From Sva-07 sp963715285 (lineage in GTDB: Bacteria; Actinomycetota; Acidimicrobiia; Acidimicrobiales; Ilumatobacteraceae), in the NCBI GenBank assembly GCA_963715285.1, contig CAVQRU010000015.1, positions 24,730 to 88,729 on the forward strand: a stretch of DNA of 64,000 nt. Reading direction: 5' to 3'. Each line of letters begins with the position of its first letter. Position 1 is the first letter of the stretch. Position numbers and translations under genes: made by a program. The notes beneath the pieces are model-generated. The model was not told the origin of the DNA. It saw only the letters and a program-made list of their open reading frames with translations, and searched no databases. Below, one piece after another: positions 1-8,248 of this stretch.

Positions 1-303
1 GGCCTCGATCGCCACGAAATCGTCGCCGATCTCGAAATTGACCGACACCGACCCGACGAGCAACGGATGACACAGCGGAATCATGTCGGCCGTCCGTTTC
101 GCCGCCTGGATACCAGCCACCCGGGCGACCGACAGGACGTCGCCCTTCTTCACCTCACGGTTGGCGATGGCGGCGGTGGTCTCCGGTTGCATGAAGACCT
201 TGCATCGCGCGACGGCGCGACGGTGCGTGGGCTCTTTCGGGGTGACGTCGACCATCCGGGCGCGGCCGAGCGGGTCGAGGTGGGTGAACGACAGATCACT
301 CAT
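1..303 (-). CDS. moaC: Cyclic pyranopterin monophosphate synthase MoaC, C-terminus beyond window
   Basis: MoaC acts with MoaA to turn GTP into cyclic pyranopterin monophosphate, the first step of molybdopterin synthesis in the cytoplasm. The visible 101 residues are the N-terminal two thirds of a family usually about 160 residues long. They carry the signature MVDVT (residues 17-21) and LCHPL (77-81), a conserved active-site segment in known MoaC proteins. The frame is open to the window edge, so the gene is cut by the window and not broken. It shares its strand with moaA and moeA but is separated from them by one opposite-strand gene, so co-transcription is unlikely. Confidence 0.93.
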   Translation of the reverse strand, partial: MSDLSFTHLDPLGRARMVDVTPKEPTHRRAVARCKVFMQPETTAAIANREVKKGDVLSVARVAGIQAAKRTADMIPLCHPLLVGSVSVNFEIGDDFVAIEA

Positions 304-363
304 GTGGCACCGCAGGTTAGCCGGGCGTGCGGGAGGGTCATGGGCCGGGGTACCGTCGAGCCG

Positions 364-1173
364 ATGTCCGATCCGCTCGCCCACACCGATCCACTGCCGT
401 ACGACGCGATCAGCCACCTGCGCACCGACGCCGTGCGACTGCTCGAGATCATCACCGATCACGGATTCGATCAGGACGTGCCGTCGTGTCCCGGGTGGAC
501 GCTTCGGGATCTGGCATGGCACGTCGGCGGCGTCTGGAACTTCTGGGGTCGGGTCGTCGCCGAGCGCGTCACCTCCGTCGAGGTGCTGCGTTCCTGGGAG
601 GAATCGCCCCGCCCGTCGGACACCTTCCTGATCGACTGGGTGATGGCAGCACACACGTCGCTGTTCTCGGCACTCGCGGATGCCGAGCCCGACCAGGAGG
701 TGTGGACCTGGACCGGCGCCAATCGTGACGCTCGCTGGGTCGAGCGCCGAATGACGCAGGAGACGTCGGTGCACCGTTGGGACGCATCGGATGCCGTCGA
801 TCTCCCCTACGACATCCCCGTGGCGGTCGCGGCGGACGGGATCGACGAGTACCTCACATGGTTCGCCGGCCGCGGAGCGACGCCCGACGCGACCCCACCG
901 GGTGGCACCGTCCATCTTCACTGCACCGACACCGCCGCCCACCTCGCCGAGGGGTCCGACGACCGAGCCGCGGTCGGCGGGGAGTGGTTCGTGAGCGACC
1001 TGACGCCGTCGGGCGCCACGTTCACCCGCGAGCACCGCAAGGGCGACGTCGCGATCAGGGGCCGCGCCGCCGACCTGGTGCTGTGGCTCTGGAAGCGCGA
1101 CGCCGGATCGGTCGAGATCCTCGGCGACACCGGCGTTGCCGAGCGCTTCCGTTCGTACACCGACCTCCGCTGA
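364..1173 (+). CDS. Maleylpyruvate isomerase family mycothiol-dependent protein
   Basis: This 269-residue protein looks like an actinobacterial mycothiol-dependent isomerase family member with a DinB-like four-helix metal-binding N-terminal domain and a smaller C-terminal domain. The N-terminal signature SCPGWTLRDLAWHVGG is at residues 41-56 and its histidine is a likely metal ligand. The C-terminal part has the usual pattern ending in a beta-rich segment with LWLWKRD. The ATG was chosen because the family begins just before the first helix; a longer open frame upstream overlaps moaC on the other strand and is not supported. The substrate is unknown. It is divergent from moaC with a 60-base spacer that must hold both promoters. 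Confidence 0.8.
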   Translation: MSDPLAHTDPLPYDAISHLRTDAVRLLEIITDHGFDQDVPSCPGWTLRDLAWHVGGVWNFWGRVVAERVTSVEVLRSWEESPRPSDTFLIDWVMAAHTSLFSALADAEPDQEVWTWTGANRDARWVERRMTQETSVHRWDASDAVDLPYDIPVAVAADGIDEYLTWFAGRGATPDATPPGGTVHLHCTDTAAHLAEGSDDRAAVGGEWFVSDLTPSGATFTREHRKGDVAIRGRAADLVLWLWKRDAGSVEILGDTGVAERFRSYTDLR

Positions 1174-1217
1174 CCGCGGTGACGCCGGGGGTCCGACACC
1201 GGACGTCACGCACGCGT

Positions 1218-1249
1218 CACGCCTGGTGATCAGCACGCCTGGTGATCAG
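1218..1249. repeat. Perfect 16-bp tandem duplication over the moaA stop codon
   Basis: CACGCCTGGTGATCAG occurs twice back to back. The right copy contains the stop codon of moaA, read on the minus strand, so the duplication supplies a second in-phase-looking TGA just downstream. It looks like a simple slippage duplication. Confidence 0.85.
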
Positions 1250-2265
1250 CCGCCGATCTGGCTCATCGACTTGCCGGGACGCACGAAGTTGACCTGGTTG
1301 ATGCGGTGGCCGGCCCACTTGGTGGCGACCGCGGCCTCGATCCTGGCGGCGAGTTGGTCGTCGGACTCACCCGAGCGCATCGCAGCGAGCAGATCGAACT
1401 CCTTCGTCGCGAACAGACAGGTGCGGAACTGGCCCTCCGCGGTGAGCCGCACCCGGTCGCAGTCGCCGCAGAACGGCTTGGTGACCGTCGGGATCACGCC
1501 GACCGTGCCTCGACCGTCGCGGTAGCGGAACCGGTCGGCCGGGGCTGCACCGCGTGCCGGGAGTTGCTCGAGGGGGTACACGGCGTCGATTGCGGCGACG
1601 ATCTCGTCCTGGCCGACGACCTTGTCGTTCATCCAGTGCCCGTCGGCGTCGAGCGGCATGAACTCGATGAAGCGCACCTCGACACCACGATCGCGCCCGA
1701 ACGTGGCGAGGTCGACGATCTCGTCGTCGTTGACACCGCGTTCGATCACCGCATTGATCTTGACCGGGTCGAACCCGGCCTCCTTCGCCGCCTCGATGCC
1801 GTCGAGCACCCGCACGAGTTCGTCGCGCCGGGTCATCTCGAGGAACTTTTCGCGATCGAGCGTGTCGAGGCTGATGTTCACCCGTTGCAGACCGGCGTCG
1901 CGCAACGTCTGCGCCACGAGCCGCATCGTGGCGCCGTTGGTGGTCATCGCCAGGTCGACGGGACCGTTGGGGCCGTCGATCGCCGCGAGCTTGCCGACGA
2001 GCACCGGCAGGTGTGCGCGCACCGTGGGTTCGCCGCCGGTGAGCCGGATTCCGCGCACGCCGTACCGGCCGACGAAGATCCGCGCCAGGCGTTCGATCTC
2101 CTCGAACGTCATCACCTCCGAGCGAGGCAACCACTGCATTCCCTCCTCGGGCATGCAGTAGGTGCAGCGAAAGTTGCAGCGGTCGGTGATCGAGATGCGC
2201 AGGTCGTCGATGAGACGACCGAACGGATCGATCAGCTCCTCGGTCTTGGTGCGGCCCCCGGTCAT
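1246..2265 (-). CDS. moaA: GTP 3',8-cyclase MoaA
   Basis: Radical-SAM enzyme that rearranges GTP to (8S)-3',8-cyclo-7,8-dihydroguanosine triphosphate, the substrate of MoaC. At 339 residues it has family length. The N-terminal SAM cluster ligands are C30, C34 and C37 in CNFRCTYC. The second cluster uses C266, C269 and C283 in CGDC and the following FRTCLF. The chain ends in Gly-Gly, the conserved MoaA tail that is inserted into the active site. It starts 20 bases downstream of the moeA stop on the same strand, so moeA-moaA is very likely one operon. Confidence 0.97.
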   Translation of the reverse strand: MTGGRTKTEELIDPFGRLIDDLRISITDRCNFRCTYCMPEEGMQWLPRSEVMTFEEIERLARIFVGRYGVRGIRLTGGEPTVRAHLPVLVGKLAAIDGPNGPVDLAMTTNGATMRLVAQTLRDAGLQRVNISLDTLDREKFLEMTRRDELVRVLDGIEAAKEAGFDPVKINAVIERGVNDDEIVDLATFGRDRGVEVRFIEFMPLDADGHWMNDKVVGQDEIVAAIDAVYPLEQLPARGAAPADRFRYRDGRGTVGVIPTVTKPFCGDCDRVRLTAEGQFRTCLFATKEFDLLAAMRSGESDDQLAARIEAAVATKWAGHRINQVNFVRPGKSMSQIGG

Positions 2266-2285
2266 CCCGACACGCTAGCGGCGGG

Positions 2286-3491
2286 TCAATCGCCGTGCAG
2301 GAGCAGAACGGCCACCTCGGCACCGCTGGGCACACCCGGACCGTCGGGCACCACGGCCATCGCATCGGCGAGCGCGGTCGCCGCGAGCTGGTGGCTGCCC
2401 TGCGCCCCGACGGGCCGAACGTGGTAGCGACCGTCGTCGCCGAAGTCGCCGTTGACCCGCATGAAGTGCACCTTGCCGTCGGACTGGCGCGCGAGCGCCT
2501 CGTCGGCGACGGCCACCAGGCTGAGGCGGGTGAGACGAGGGTGACCCATCATCCGCCGCAGCGCCGGACGAGCGAGGAGTTCGAAACTCACCAACGAGCT
2601 CACCGGATTGCCCGGCAACCCGAACACCGGCACACCATCGAGCCGGCCGAATGCGAACGGCTTCGCCGGCTTGATCGCGATCTGCATCCACGTCATGTCG
2701 GCGATCGCGCCGAGCACGGCCTTGACGACGTCGTAGTCACCCATCGAGACGCCGCCGCTCGTGACGATCGCATCGCAGTCGGCGGCCGCCGAGCGGAGCA
2801 CCCGTTCGAGTTCGGCTTCGTCGTCTCGCACCACACCGAGGTCGACGACCTCACAGCCCGCTTCGGCGAGCAGCGCCGCGAGCATCGCCTTGTTGCTCTC
2901 GCGGATCTCGCCCGGCGCCAGCGGGGAGCCGTCGTCGACGAGTTCGTCACCGGTGGAGAGCACGGCGACACGCGCACGTGGCCAGACCGACACCGTCGTC
3001 GCGTTGACGCTGGCGAGCACGGCGGCCACGGCCGGCGTCACGAGGGTGCCGGGTTCGAACAGGCGATCACCCACCCGCACGTCGTCTCCGGCGCGCCGGA
3101 TCGACGCGCCCACCGGAACCGAGCGCGACAACCGCACACCGTCGTCGCCCACGCGTTCGGTGTCCTCGACCATCACGATCGCGTCGGCGCCCTCGGGCAC
3201 CGGGGCACCGGTCATGATGCGGATCGCCTCGCCGGGACCGACGGGCCGGGTCGGAGCCGCCCCTGCCGCGATCTCGTCGACGACGGCCAACTCGACCGGG
3301 GCGTCGGCGACGTCGGCGGCACGCACGGCGTAGCCGTCGACGGCGGTGTTGTCGAAGGGCGGCACGACCTCGGCGGCAACGACCGCATCGGCCAGCACCG
3401 ACCCGAGCGCCGAGGTTCGGTCGACCTCGATCGGCACGAGTGGCGGGCACGATTCCAGGACGAACGCCTGCGCATCTTCCAACGGGGTCAC
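2286..3491 (-). CDS. moeA: Molybdopterin molybdenumtransferase MoeA
   Basis: MoeA inserts molybdate into adenylylated molybdopterin to give active molybdenum cofactor. The 401-residue product contains the expected MoeA blocks: DNTAVDGYAVRA near the N-terminus, VAVLSTGDELVDDG and TSGGVSMGDYDVVK of the cofactor-binding domain, and FGLPGNPVSS before the C-terminal beta domain. The GTG start gives MTPLEDAQAF, the usual family beginning; the frame extends 71 codons further upstream but that part resembles no MoeA. It is the first gene of a probable moeA-moaA operon and is divergent from a glycolipid-binding-domain gene. Confidence 0.95.
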   Translation of the reverse strand: MTPLEDAQAFVLESCPPLVPIEVDRTSALGSVLADAVVAAEVVPPFDNTAVDGYAVRAADVADAPVELAVVDEIAAGAAPTRPVGPGEAIRIMTGAPVPEGADAIVMVEDTERVGDDGVRLSRSVPVGASIRRAGDDVRVGDRLFEPGTLVTPAVAAVLASVNATTVSVWPRARVAVLSTGDELVDDGSPLAPGEIRESNKAMLAALLAEAGCEVVDLGVVRDDEAELERVLRSAAADCDAIVTSGGVSMGDYDVVKAVLGAIADMTWMQIAIKPAKPFAFGRLDGVPVFGLPGNPVSSLVSFELLARPALRRMMGHPRLTRLSLVAVADEALARQSDGKVHFMRVNGDFGDDGRYHVRPVGAQGSHQLAATALADAMAVVPDGPGVPSGAEVAVLLLHGD

Positions 3492-3558
3492 GGGGTCACG
3501 GTACCGCAGGGCCGGTTCGGGGCGCTCGACGCCGGATCCGGTCCTAGCGTTGAGTGCC

Positions 3559-4116
3559 GTGACGACGCCGCTGACCGCCTTCCCGGCCGACGGGTACACC
3601 GCCCGGTGGCGCACGTGGGACCACCAGCACCTCGAAACGCTCACGCTGCGCTGGGAGAACGAGGGCTGGACCGCCACCGGCGAGGTCGGCCGCGAGGCCG
3701 TCATGTACGTGGTCCGGCTGTCGGCGAGTTGGCAGATACGTCAGTTCCTGCTGTTCCGCGACCTCGACCAGCCCGACCTCTGGCTGGGTGCCGACGGCAC
3801 CGGCCGGTGGGGCGAGATGAACGGAGCGCACCGCCACGATCTCGCCGGCTGCACCGAGATCGACCTGCCGTGCACGCCGTTCGGCCACACCCTGCCGATC
3901 CGGAGGGCGCTGCCCGCGATCGGCGACGACCTCGTCGTCACCTCGGCGAGCGTCGACGTGGAGACGCTGGGCGTGGTCCCCGTGTCGCGCCGATATCGCC
4001 GGACGGCCGCCCGCCGCTTCGAGTGCACCGACCTCGGCACCGGAACGGTCGAGGGGTTCGACGTCGACGAGTACGGCCTCGTCCACGATCTTCCCGACCG
4101 CTATCGGCGAACCTGA
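3559..4116 (+). CDS. Putative glycolipid-binding domain protein
   Basis: The 185-residue product resembles the putative glycolipid-binding family (Pfam PF06475, PA1994-like), a small beta-rich cytoplasmic fold similar to LolA/LolB proteins. Typical features are the opening WRTWDHQHLETLTL, the repeated short beta strands around LWLGADGTGRW, and the segment GCTEIDLPCTPFGHTLPIRR. The GTG start was chosen because it gives family length; a TTG three codons upstream is possible. No membrane segment or signal peptide is seen. The cellular role of the family is not known. Confidence 0.75.
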   Translation: MTTPLTAFPADGYTARWRTWDHQHLETLTLRWENEGWTATGEVGREAVMYVVRLSASWQIRQFLLFRDLDQPDLWLGADGTGRWGEMNGAHRHDLAGCTEIDLPCTPFGHTLPIRRALPAIGDDLVVTSASVDVETLGVVPVSRRYRRTAARRFECTDLGTGTVEGFDVDEYGLVHDLPDRYRRT

Positions 4117-4181
4117 CCCACCACCATCGACGGATCCGACCGGCCACGGCCGGCACCGAATCGGAGGCGCCGGGCCCGCGC

Positions 4182-5048
4182 TCAGAGATGCAGGTGGCGG
4201 AGGAACTCGCGCAGCGGCGCGGCGAGTTCGTCGTCGTGCAGGCCCAGCTCGATCGACGCGGTGAGGAATCCGAGGGGCGTGCCGGTGTCGAGACGACTCT
4301 CGTCGGCGACCACGGCATGGAACGGCGCCCGCGCCGCCTGGGCCCGCAGCGCATCGGTCAGCTGCAACTCACCGCCGCTTCCGGGCGTCAGCCGATCGAT
4401 CTCGTCCCACGCGTCGGCCGTCAGCACGTAGCGACCGGTGAGGATGAAGTTGCTCGGCGCCTCCTCCGGTGACGGCTTCTCGACGAGGTCGCGCACCGGG
4501 ATCACTCCGTCGTGGGTCAGCTCGCCGGCCGGATCGATCACGCCGTAGGAGGAGACGTGCTCGCGGGGGACGTTGACGACCGCCACCACGCTGCCCTCGG
4601 TGGCAGAACAGACGCCGTTCATCTGAGCGAGGACTGCCGAACTCGACATCAGCTCGTCGGGGAGCAGCACCGCGAACGGTTCGTCACCGACCGCCTCGCG
4701 GGCACACCCGACGGCGTGGCCGAGACCCTTGGGGTTGTCCTGGTACACGATGCTGACCCGCCAATCGCGTCCGATCGCCCGCAACCGTTCGGCCTGTTCC
4801 GTCTTGCCCTTGGCATCGAGGGCGGCGAGCAGCTCGTCGTCCGGGGCGAAGTAGGCGTCGATCGCCGGCTTCGACCGGCTGCCGACCACCACGATGTGAT
4901 CGATGCCCGCTCCGAGCGCCTCGTCGATCACGATCTGGATCGCGGGACGATCGCCGATGGGGAAGAGTTCCTTCGGGACGGCCTTCGTTGCCGGGAGGAA
5001 ACGCGTCCCGAGACCGGCCGCGGGAATGACTGCGCTGCGGACCTGCAT
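4182..5048 (-). CDS. galU: UTP--glucose-1-phosphate uridylyltransferase GalU
   Basis: Makes UDP-glucose from UTP and glucose 1-phosphate, feeding cell-envelope glycans and the Leloir pathway. The 288-residue product starts MQVRSAVIPAAGLGTRFLPA, containing the nucleotide-binding loop AAGLGTRFLP and the following conserved KAVPKE. Further family blocks are GLGHAVGCAREAVGD, VLLPDEL and VEKPSPEEAPSN. A long upstream extension of the frame overlaps the divergent FmdB-like gene and is not used. galT lies 8 kb away, so the Leloir genes are not in one operon. Confidence 0.96.
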   Translation of the reverse strand: MQVRSAVIPAAGLGTRFLPATKAVPKELFPIGDRPAIQIVIDEALGAGIDHIVVVGSRSKPAIDAYFAPDDELLAALDAKGKTEQAERLRAIGRDWRVSIVYQDNPKGLGHAVGCAREAVGDEPFAVLLPDELMSSSAVLAQMNGVCSATEGSVVAVVNVPREHVSSYGVIDPAGELTHDGVIPVRDLVEKPSPEEAPSNFILTGRYVLTADAWDEIDRLTPGSGGELQLTDALRAQAARAPFHAVVADESRLDTGTPLGFLTASIELGLHDDELAAPLREFLRHLHL

Positions 5049-5075
5049 GGCTCGGACGATATCCTCTCTTGCTCG

Positions 5076-5429
5076 ATGCCAACCTACGTCTACAAGTTCG
5101 TCGACACCGGCGAGACCATCGAAGTCCAGCAGGGCTTCCACGACGACAACCTCACCGAGATCGCCCATCCCGACACCGGCGAGGTCCTGCCCGTCAAGAA
5201 GGTCTTCACCCCGGTCGGGGTCACGTTCAAGGGCTCCGGCTTCTTCAAGACCGACAATCGCGGCAAGAAGTCGGCGACCACGACCGCATCGTCGTCCAGC
5301 GACTCGTCGAGCGGCTCCGCCGACAAGAGCAGTTCCGGCTCCGGCGACAAGACGTCCACGAAGGCCGAGCCGGCGTCCACCAAGAAGTCGGACACCGCGA
5401 GCACGACGTCGTCCAGCTCCGGCGACTGA
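5076..5429 (+). CDS. FmdB-family small protein with no zinc-binding cysteines
   Basis: The first 62 residues follow the FmdB/CxxC zinc-ribbon regulatory family: the MPTYVYKF opening, a QxGFHDDNLTEI block and the closing KKVFTPVGVTFKGSGFFKTD. In the known family four cysteines in two CxxC pairs bind zinc. Here the whole 117-residue protein contains no cysteine; the knuckle positions read KFVDTG and IAHPDTG. The C-terminal half is a low-complexity tail of Ser, Thr, Lys, Asp and Gly. Zinc binding must be lost, so the fold would need other stabilisation. The function of the family is poorly known. It is divergent from galU with only 27 bases between the starts. Confidence 0.85.
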   Translation: MPTYVYKFVDTGETIEVQQGFHDDNLTEIAHPDTGEVLPVKKVFTPVGVTFKGSGFFKTDNRGKKSATTTASSSSDSSSGSADKSSSGSGDKTSTKAEPASTKKSDTASTTSSSSGD

Positions 5430-5499
5430 AGCGCAGCCGCGTCGATAACCTCGACGGCGCCGACTCCCTCCGATCGTTCCCCGATCCGAGGAGACACTG

Positions 5500-6072
5500 A
5501 TGCACGTCGCGGCCCGAGCCCGACTCGTCCTCGCCCGCCGACCCTGGTTGTACTGGCTGATCGTCGTCGTGCTGGCCACGACGATCGCTCTCGCCGTGAG
5601 CGAGCGCGTGGCCGACCTCGACGCCGCCCGTCGTTCGTGGGGCGACACGCGACCCGTTCTCGTCGCCACCGCGCCGCTCGAGCCGGGCGACCCGATCGTG
5701 GCGCTCACGGTCGACGTCCCCGTTGCGCTGCTCCCGATCGGCGCACTGGAGGACCTCCCCGAGGGCGCCCACGTGCGTCAGCGGGTGTCCGACGGCGAGA
5801 TGTTGACCGAACTCGACATCGCCGACCGCCCGGGTCCTGCGGCACTCGCCGACGGCGGCACACTCGTCGTGGCGCTCTCCGACCCGCTGAGCCACAACGT
5901 CACGATCGGCCTGTCGGTGCAGGTCGCCGCTGACGGCATCGTGCTCGCCGAACCGGCAACCGTGGTCGACCTCGCCGACGAGATCGTCTTCGTGGCCGTC
6001 GACGCCGCCGACGCTCCGGCCGTCGCCGCTGCCGCGCAGGAGGGCACCGCGTCGCTGCTGTACGTCCCGTGA
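5500..6072 (+). CDS. SAF-domain membrane-anchored protein, CpaB-like
   Basis: The 190-residue product has one N-terminal membrane segment (about residues 15-34, LYWLIVVVLATTIALAV) followed by an external SAF-type domain. The SAF fold is suggested by VLVATAPLEPGDPIV and the VALLPIGALEDLPEGAHV segment, which resemble the CpaB/RcpC proteins of Flp pilus systems and antifreeze-like beta clips. No pilus genes are adjacent, so a pilus role is only a possibility. It lies 70 bases after the FmdB-like gene on the same strand and may be co-transcribed with it. Confidence 0.7.
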   Translation: MHVAARARLVLARRPWLYWLIVVVLATTIALAVSERVADLDAARRSWGDTRPVLVATAPLEPGDPIVALTVDVPVALLPIGALEDLPEGAHVRQRVSDGEMLTELDIADRPGPAALADGGTLVVALSDPLSHNVTIGLSVQVAADGIVLAEPATVVDLADEIVFVAVDAADAPAVAAAAQEGTASLLYVP

Positions 6073-6095
6073 CCCGGTGGTGCGCCTGAACGTCT

Positions 6096-6108
6096 GGGGT
6101 CAGACCCC
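6096..6108. repeat. GGGGTC-A-GACCCC palindrome at the 3' end of the PHP gene
   Basis: A six-base perfect stem with a one-base centre overlaps the stop codon of the PHP gene. The same 13-mer recurs at 8227-8239. No T-run follows, so it is not a classical intrinsic terminator; a short dispersed repeat or transcript-end structure are both possible. Confidence 0.6.
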
Positions 6109-6816
6109 GGACGGGACACTCGGCACGATGCGGGGCGACCACGGGCGAGGCTCGTCCCAGTGGTGGCCGACGACGTCCCCCGTGGCCAGCGCCGCGAGAA
6201 ACTCCAGCGGGGTCTCGAACCGGTCGATCTCGACGTACGCCGCGCCGAGCGCATCGGGAACGTGACCGTCGCTGCCCGCACCACCGACGATGCCGAATTC
6301 GGCGGCGAACTCCGCGGCCCGACGGTTGAGGCTCGCGAGCGAGGTCTTCGCATTGAGCACCTCGATCGCGTCGATCAGATCCTTTTCTGCCAACTCGTAC
6401 AGCGCAGCCTCGCTCAGGTTCCGGCGCATCGGGTCGAACGGGTGCGGGACGTAGACGACACCACCCTGGTCACGGATCGCCTTGGCCGCGTCGACCGGAC
6501 CGACGCCCATCGGGATGCGGTCGGTGAGGAACAGACCGATGATCTCGCCGGCAGCGGTTCGGAGTTCTTCGCCGACGATGACGCGAGCATCGAGACGGTC
6601 CTCCAGTTCGACCGCGCCGGCGATCGCGTTGTGATCGGTGATGCAGACGACGTCGAGCCCGCTCGCAGCGACCGCCGCAGCGAACTCCTCGGGGGTGGTG
6701 GTCGAGTCACCGCTCCACATGGTGTGGGTGTGCAGATCGACACGCAGTCGACCATCCGGTTGCGGCGCAGCGAGATGCGGGTGCCGCTGGGTGGCGTCCG
6801 GCGACGGCGAGGCCAT
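6100..6816 (-). CDS. PHP-domain phosphoesterase
   Basis: Predicted metal-dependent phosphoesterase of the PHP superfamily, 238 residues. Metal-ligand motifs are visible in order: DLHTHTMWSGD near the N-terminus, ITDHN, the GEE triad in IVGEELRT, VPHPFDP and a C-terminal GSDGH. This pattern fits the YciV/RNase AM or histidinol-phosphatase-like stand-alone PHP proteins; which substrate is used cannot be told. It begins 6 bases after the tldE stop on the same strand, so it is probably the last gene of a tldD-tldE-PHP operon. Confidence 0.85.
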   Translation of the reverse strand: MASPSPDATQRHPHLAAPQPDGRLRVDLHTHTMWSGDSTTTPEEFAAAVAASGLDVVCITDHNAIAGAVELEDRLDARVIVGEELRTAAGEIIGLFLTDRIPMGVGPVDAAKAIRDQGGVVYVPHPFDPMRRNLSEAALYELAEKDLIDAIEVLNAKTSLASLNRRAAEFAAEFGIVGGAGSDGHVPDALGAAYVEIDRFETPLEFLAALATGDVVGHHWDEPRPWSPRIVPSVPSGV

Positions 6817-6822
6817 GGCGGG

Positions 6823-8187
6823 TCAGGACCCCGACATCGTCACGTCGCGGATCACGAGGCTCATGCCGGCCGAGCGCATCGGCAGCCACTCGATGTCACC
6901 ACCCACCTCGACCACGTCGAGCAGCATCCGCTGCAGCGTCGATGCGATCGTGATCTCGCGCGCCGGGGCTCCGACCGAGCCGTTCGAGATCAGCAGGCCG
7001 GCGGCTCCGGTCGAGAAGTCGCCGCTGATCGGGTTGACCCCCGAGTGCAGCCCCTGCATCTGCTGCACGAGCAGGCCGTCGTCGACGTCGGCGATCAACT
7101 CCTCCTGGCTGCGGACGCCAGGTACCAGTGAGAGCGCCAGGGCGCCGACGCCAGGGGTACCGGCGAAGCCGCCCCGCGTGGCATTGCCGGTGGACACGGT
7201 GCCGGCGCGCCGAGCCGAGTACGAGTTGTGGACGAACTGCTGCAGCACACCGTCGGCGATCAGGACGTTGCGGCGCGCCGCAAGGCCTTCGCCGTCGACG
7301 TCGGTGGCGGTGTACGCCTTCGGATTGGTGGGATCGTCGACGAGGGTCACACCTCCAGCGGCGACCGTCTCGCCGAGGCGGTCACGGAACAGCGAACGCC
7401 CCTTGACGACCGCTTCACCGTTGAGCGTCGACGAGACCACGCTGAGGAACTGGGCCGTGACGAAGGGGTCGAGCACCACAGTGAGCCGCCGGCTCGGAGG
7501 TTGGGTGGCACCGAGCAGACGGGTCGCCCGGTCGACCGCCTCGCGGGCGGCACGGTCGAGGTCGAACTCGTCGGGCGTGCGGCCGACCGAGAACCCGAAT
7601 CCCGTCTGGGTCTCGGCGTCGTCACCCTCACCCTCGTCGGCGAGCGTCGAGACCGACACGTAGCAGCCGTTCTCGCGACCGGACATTCGGATCCCGGTCG
7701 TCGACGCAACGGCCGACTCGCCGTGGGCGTCGGCGTAGTTCGAGTCGTCGACGCGCACCCGCGCGTCGGCGCCCGACGCGAGTTTCTCGAGTTCCTTCGC
7801 GAGATCGATCTTGCGATCGGTCGGGTACTCGGCGAGCTCGTCGTTCCACAGCGACTGCTCGGTGACCGGCACCCCGTCGGGCTCGGCGAGCGCTGCCCAC
7901 TCGTCGACGGTGCCGAACTGCATGTTGTCACGCGCCTCGGCGAGCACCTCGGCGATCGCTGCTTCATCGAGGGTGCCGGCGTAGGCGAAGCCGGTGCGAC
8001 CCTCGTGGATCACGCGGATGCCGATGCCCTCGCTCTGCGCGGAGACGAAGTGCTCGACGTCGCCCTGGTACACCCGAACCTCGGTCTCGCCGCCTCGGGC
8101 GACGAACGCCTCGATCTGCTCACCCGTCCGGGCCTGCTCGACGACCCGATCGGCGACGACCTGCAGCTCGCTCTCGAACCGGCTCAT
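6823..8187 (-). CDS. tldE: TldD/PmbA family protein, TldE-like subunit
   Basis: TldE pairs with TldD to form a heterodimeric metalloprotease that trims unstructured peptides and is used for peptide-antibiotic maturation and antitoxin turnover in other bacteria. This 454-residue protein lacks the HExxxH metal motif that TldD carries, as expected for the partner subunit. Family blocks are EGIGIRVIHEGRTGFAY near the N-terminus, the central RRLTVVLDPFVTAQF and the C-terminal MQGLHSGVNPISGDFSTGA. It follows tldD by 61 bases, the gap holding one palindrome. Confidence 0.9.
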   Translation of the reverse strand: MSRFESELQVVADRVVEQARTGEQIEAFVARGGETEVRVYQGDVEHFVSAQSEGIGIRVIHEGRTGFAYAGTLDEAAIAEVLAEARDNMQFGTVDEWAALAEPDGVPVTEQSLWNDELAEYPTDRKIDLAKELEKLASGADARVRVDDSNYADAHGESAVASTTGIRMSGRENGCYVSVSTLADEGEGDDAETQTGFGFSVGRTPDEFDLDRAAREAVDRATRLLGATQPPSRRLTVVLDPFVTAQFLSVVSSTLNGEAVVKGRSLFRDRLGETVAAGGVTLVDDPTNPKAYTATDVDGEGLAARRNVLIADGVLQQFVHNSYSARRAGTVSTGNATRGGFAGTPGVGALALSLVPGVRSQEELIADVDDGLLVQQMQGLHSGVNPISGDFSTGAAGLLISNGSVGAPAREITIASTLQRMLLDVVEVGGDIEWLPMRSAGMSLVIRDVTMSGS

Positions 8188-8225
8188 CGCTCGGCACTCC
8201 CCGGTGCGTCTCTACGGATTGCACC

Positions 8226-8240
8226 AGGGGTCAGACCCCT
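8226..8240. repeat. AGGGGTC-A-GACCCCT palindrome between tldD and tldE
   Basis: A perfect seven-base stem with a one-base centre in the 61-base tldD-tldE gap. Its 13-base core is identical to the palindrome at 6096-6108. It could be a processing or attenuation site inside the operon, or simply a dispersed short repeat. Confidence 0.6.
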
Positions 8241-8248
8241 GCTGCAAT

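Noticed and set aside
2295..4472. A 725-codon plus-strand frame across moeA and galU
   Set aside because: It covers well-supported genes on the other strand and reads as Arg/His/Asp-rich shadow sequence.
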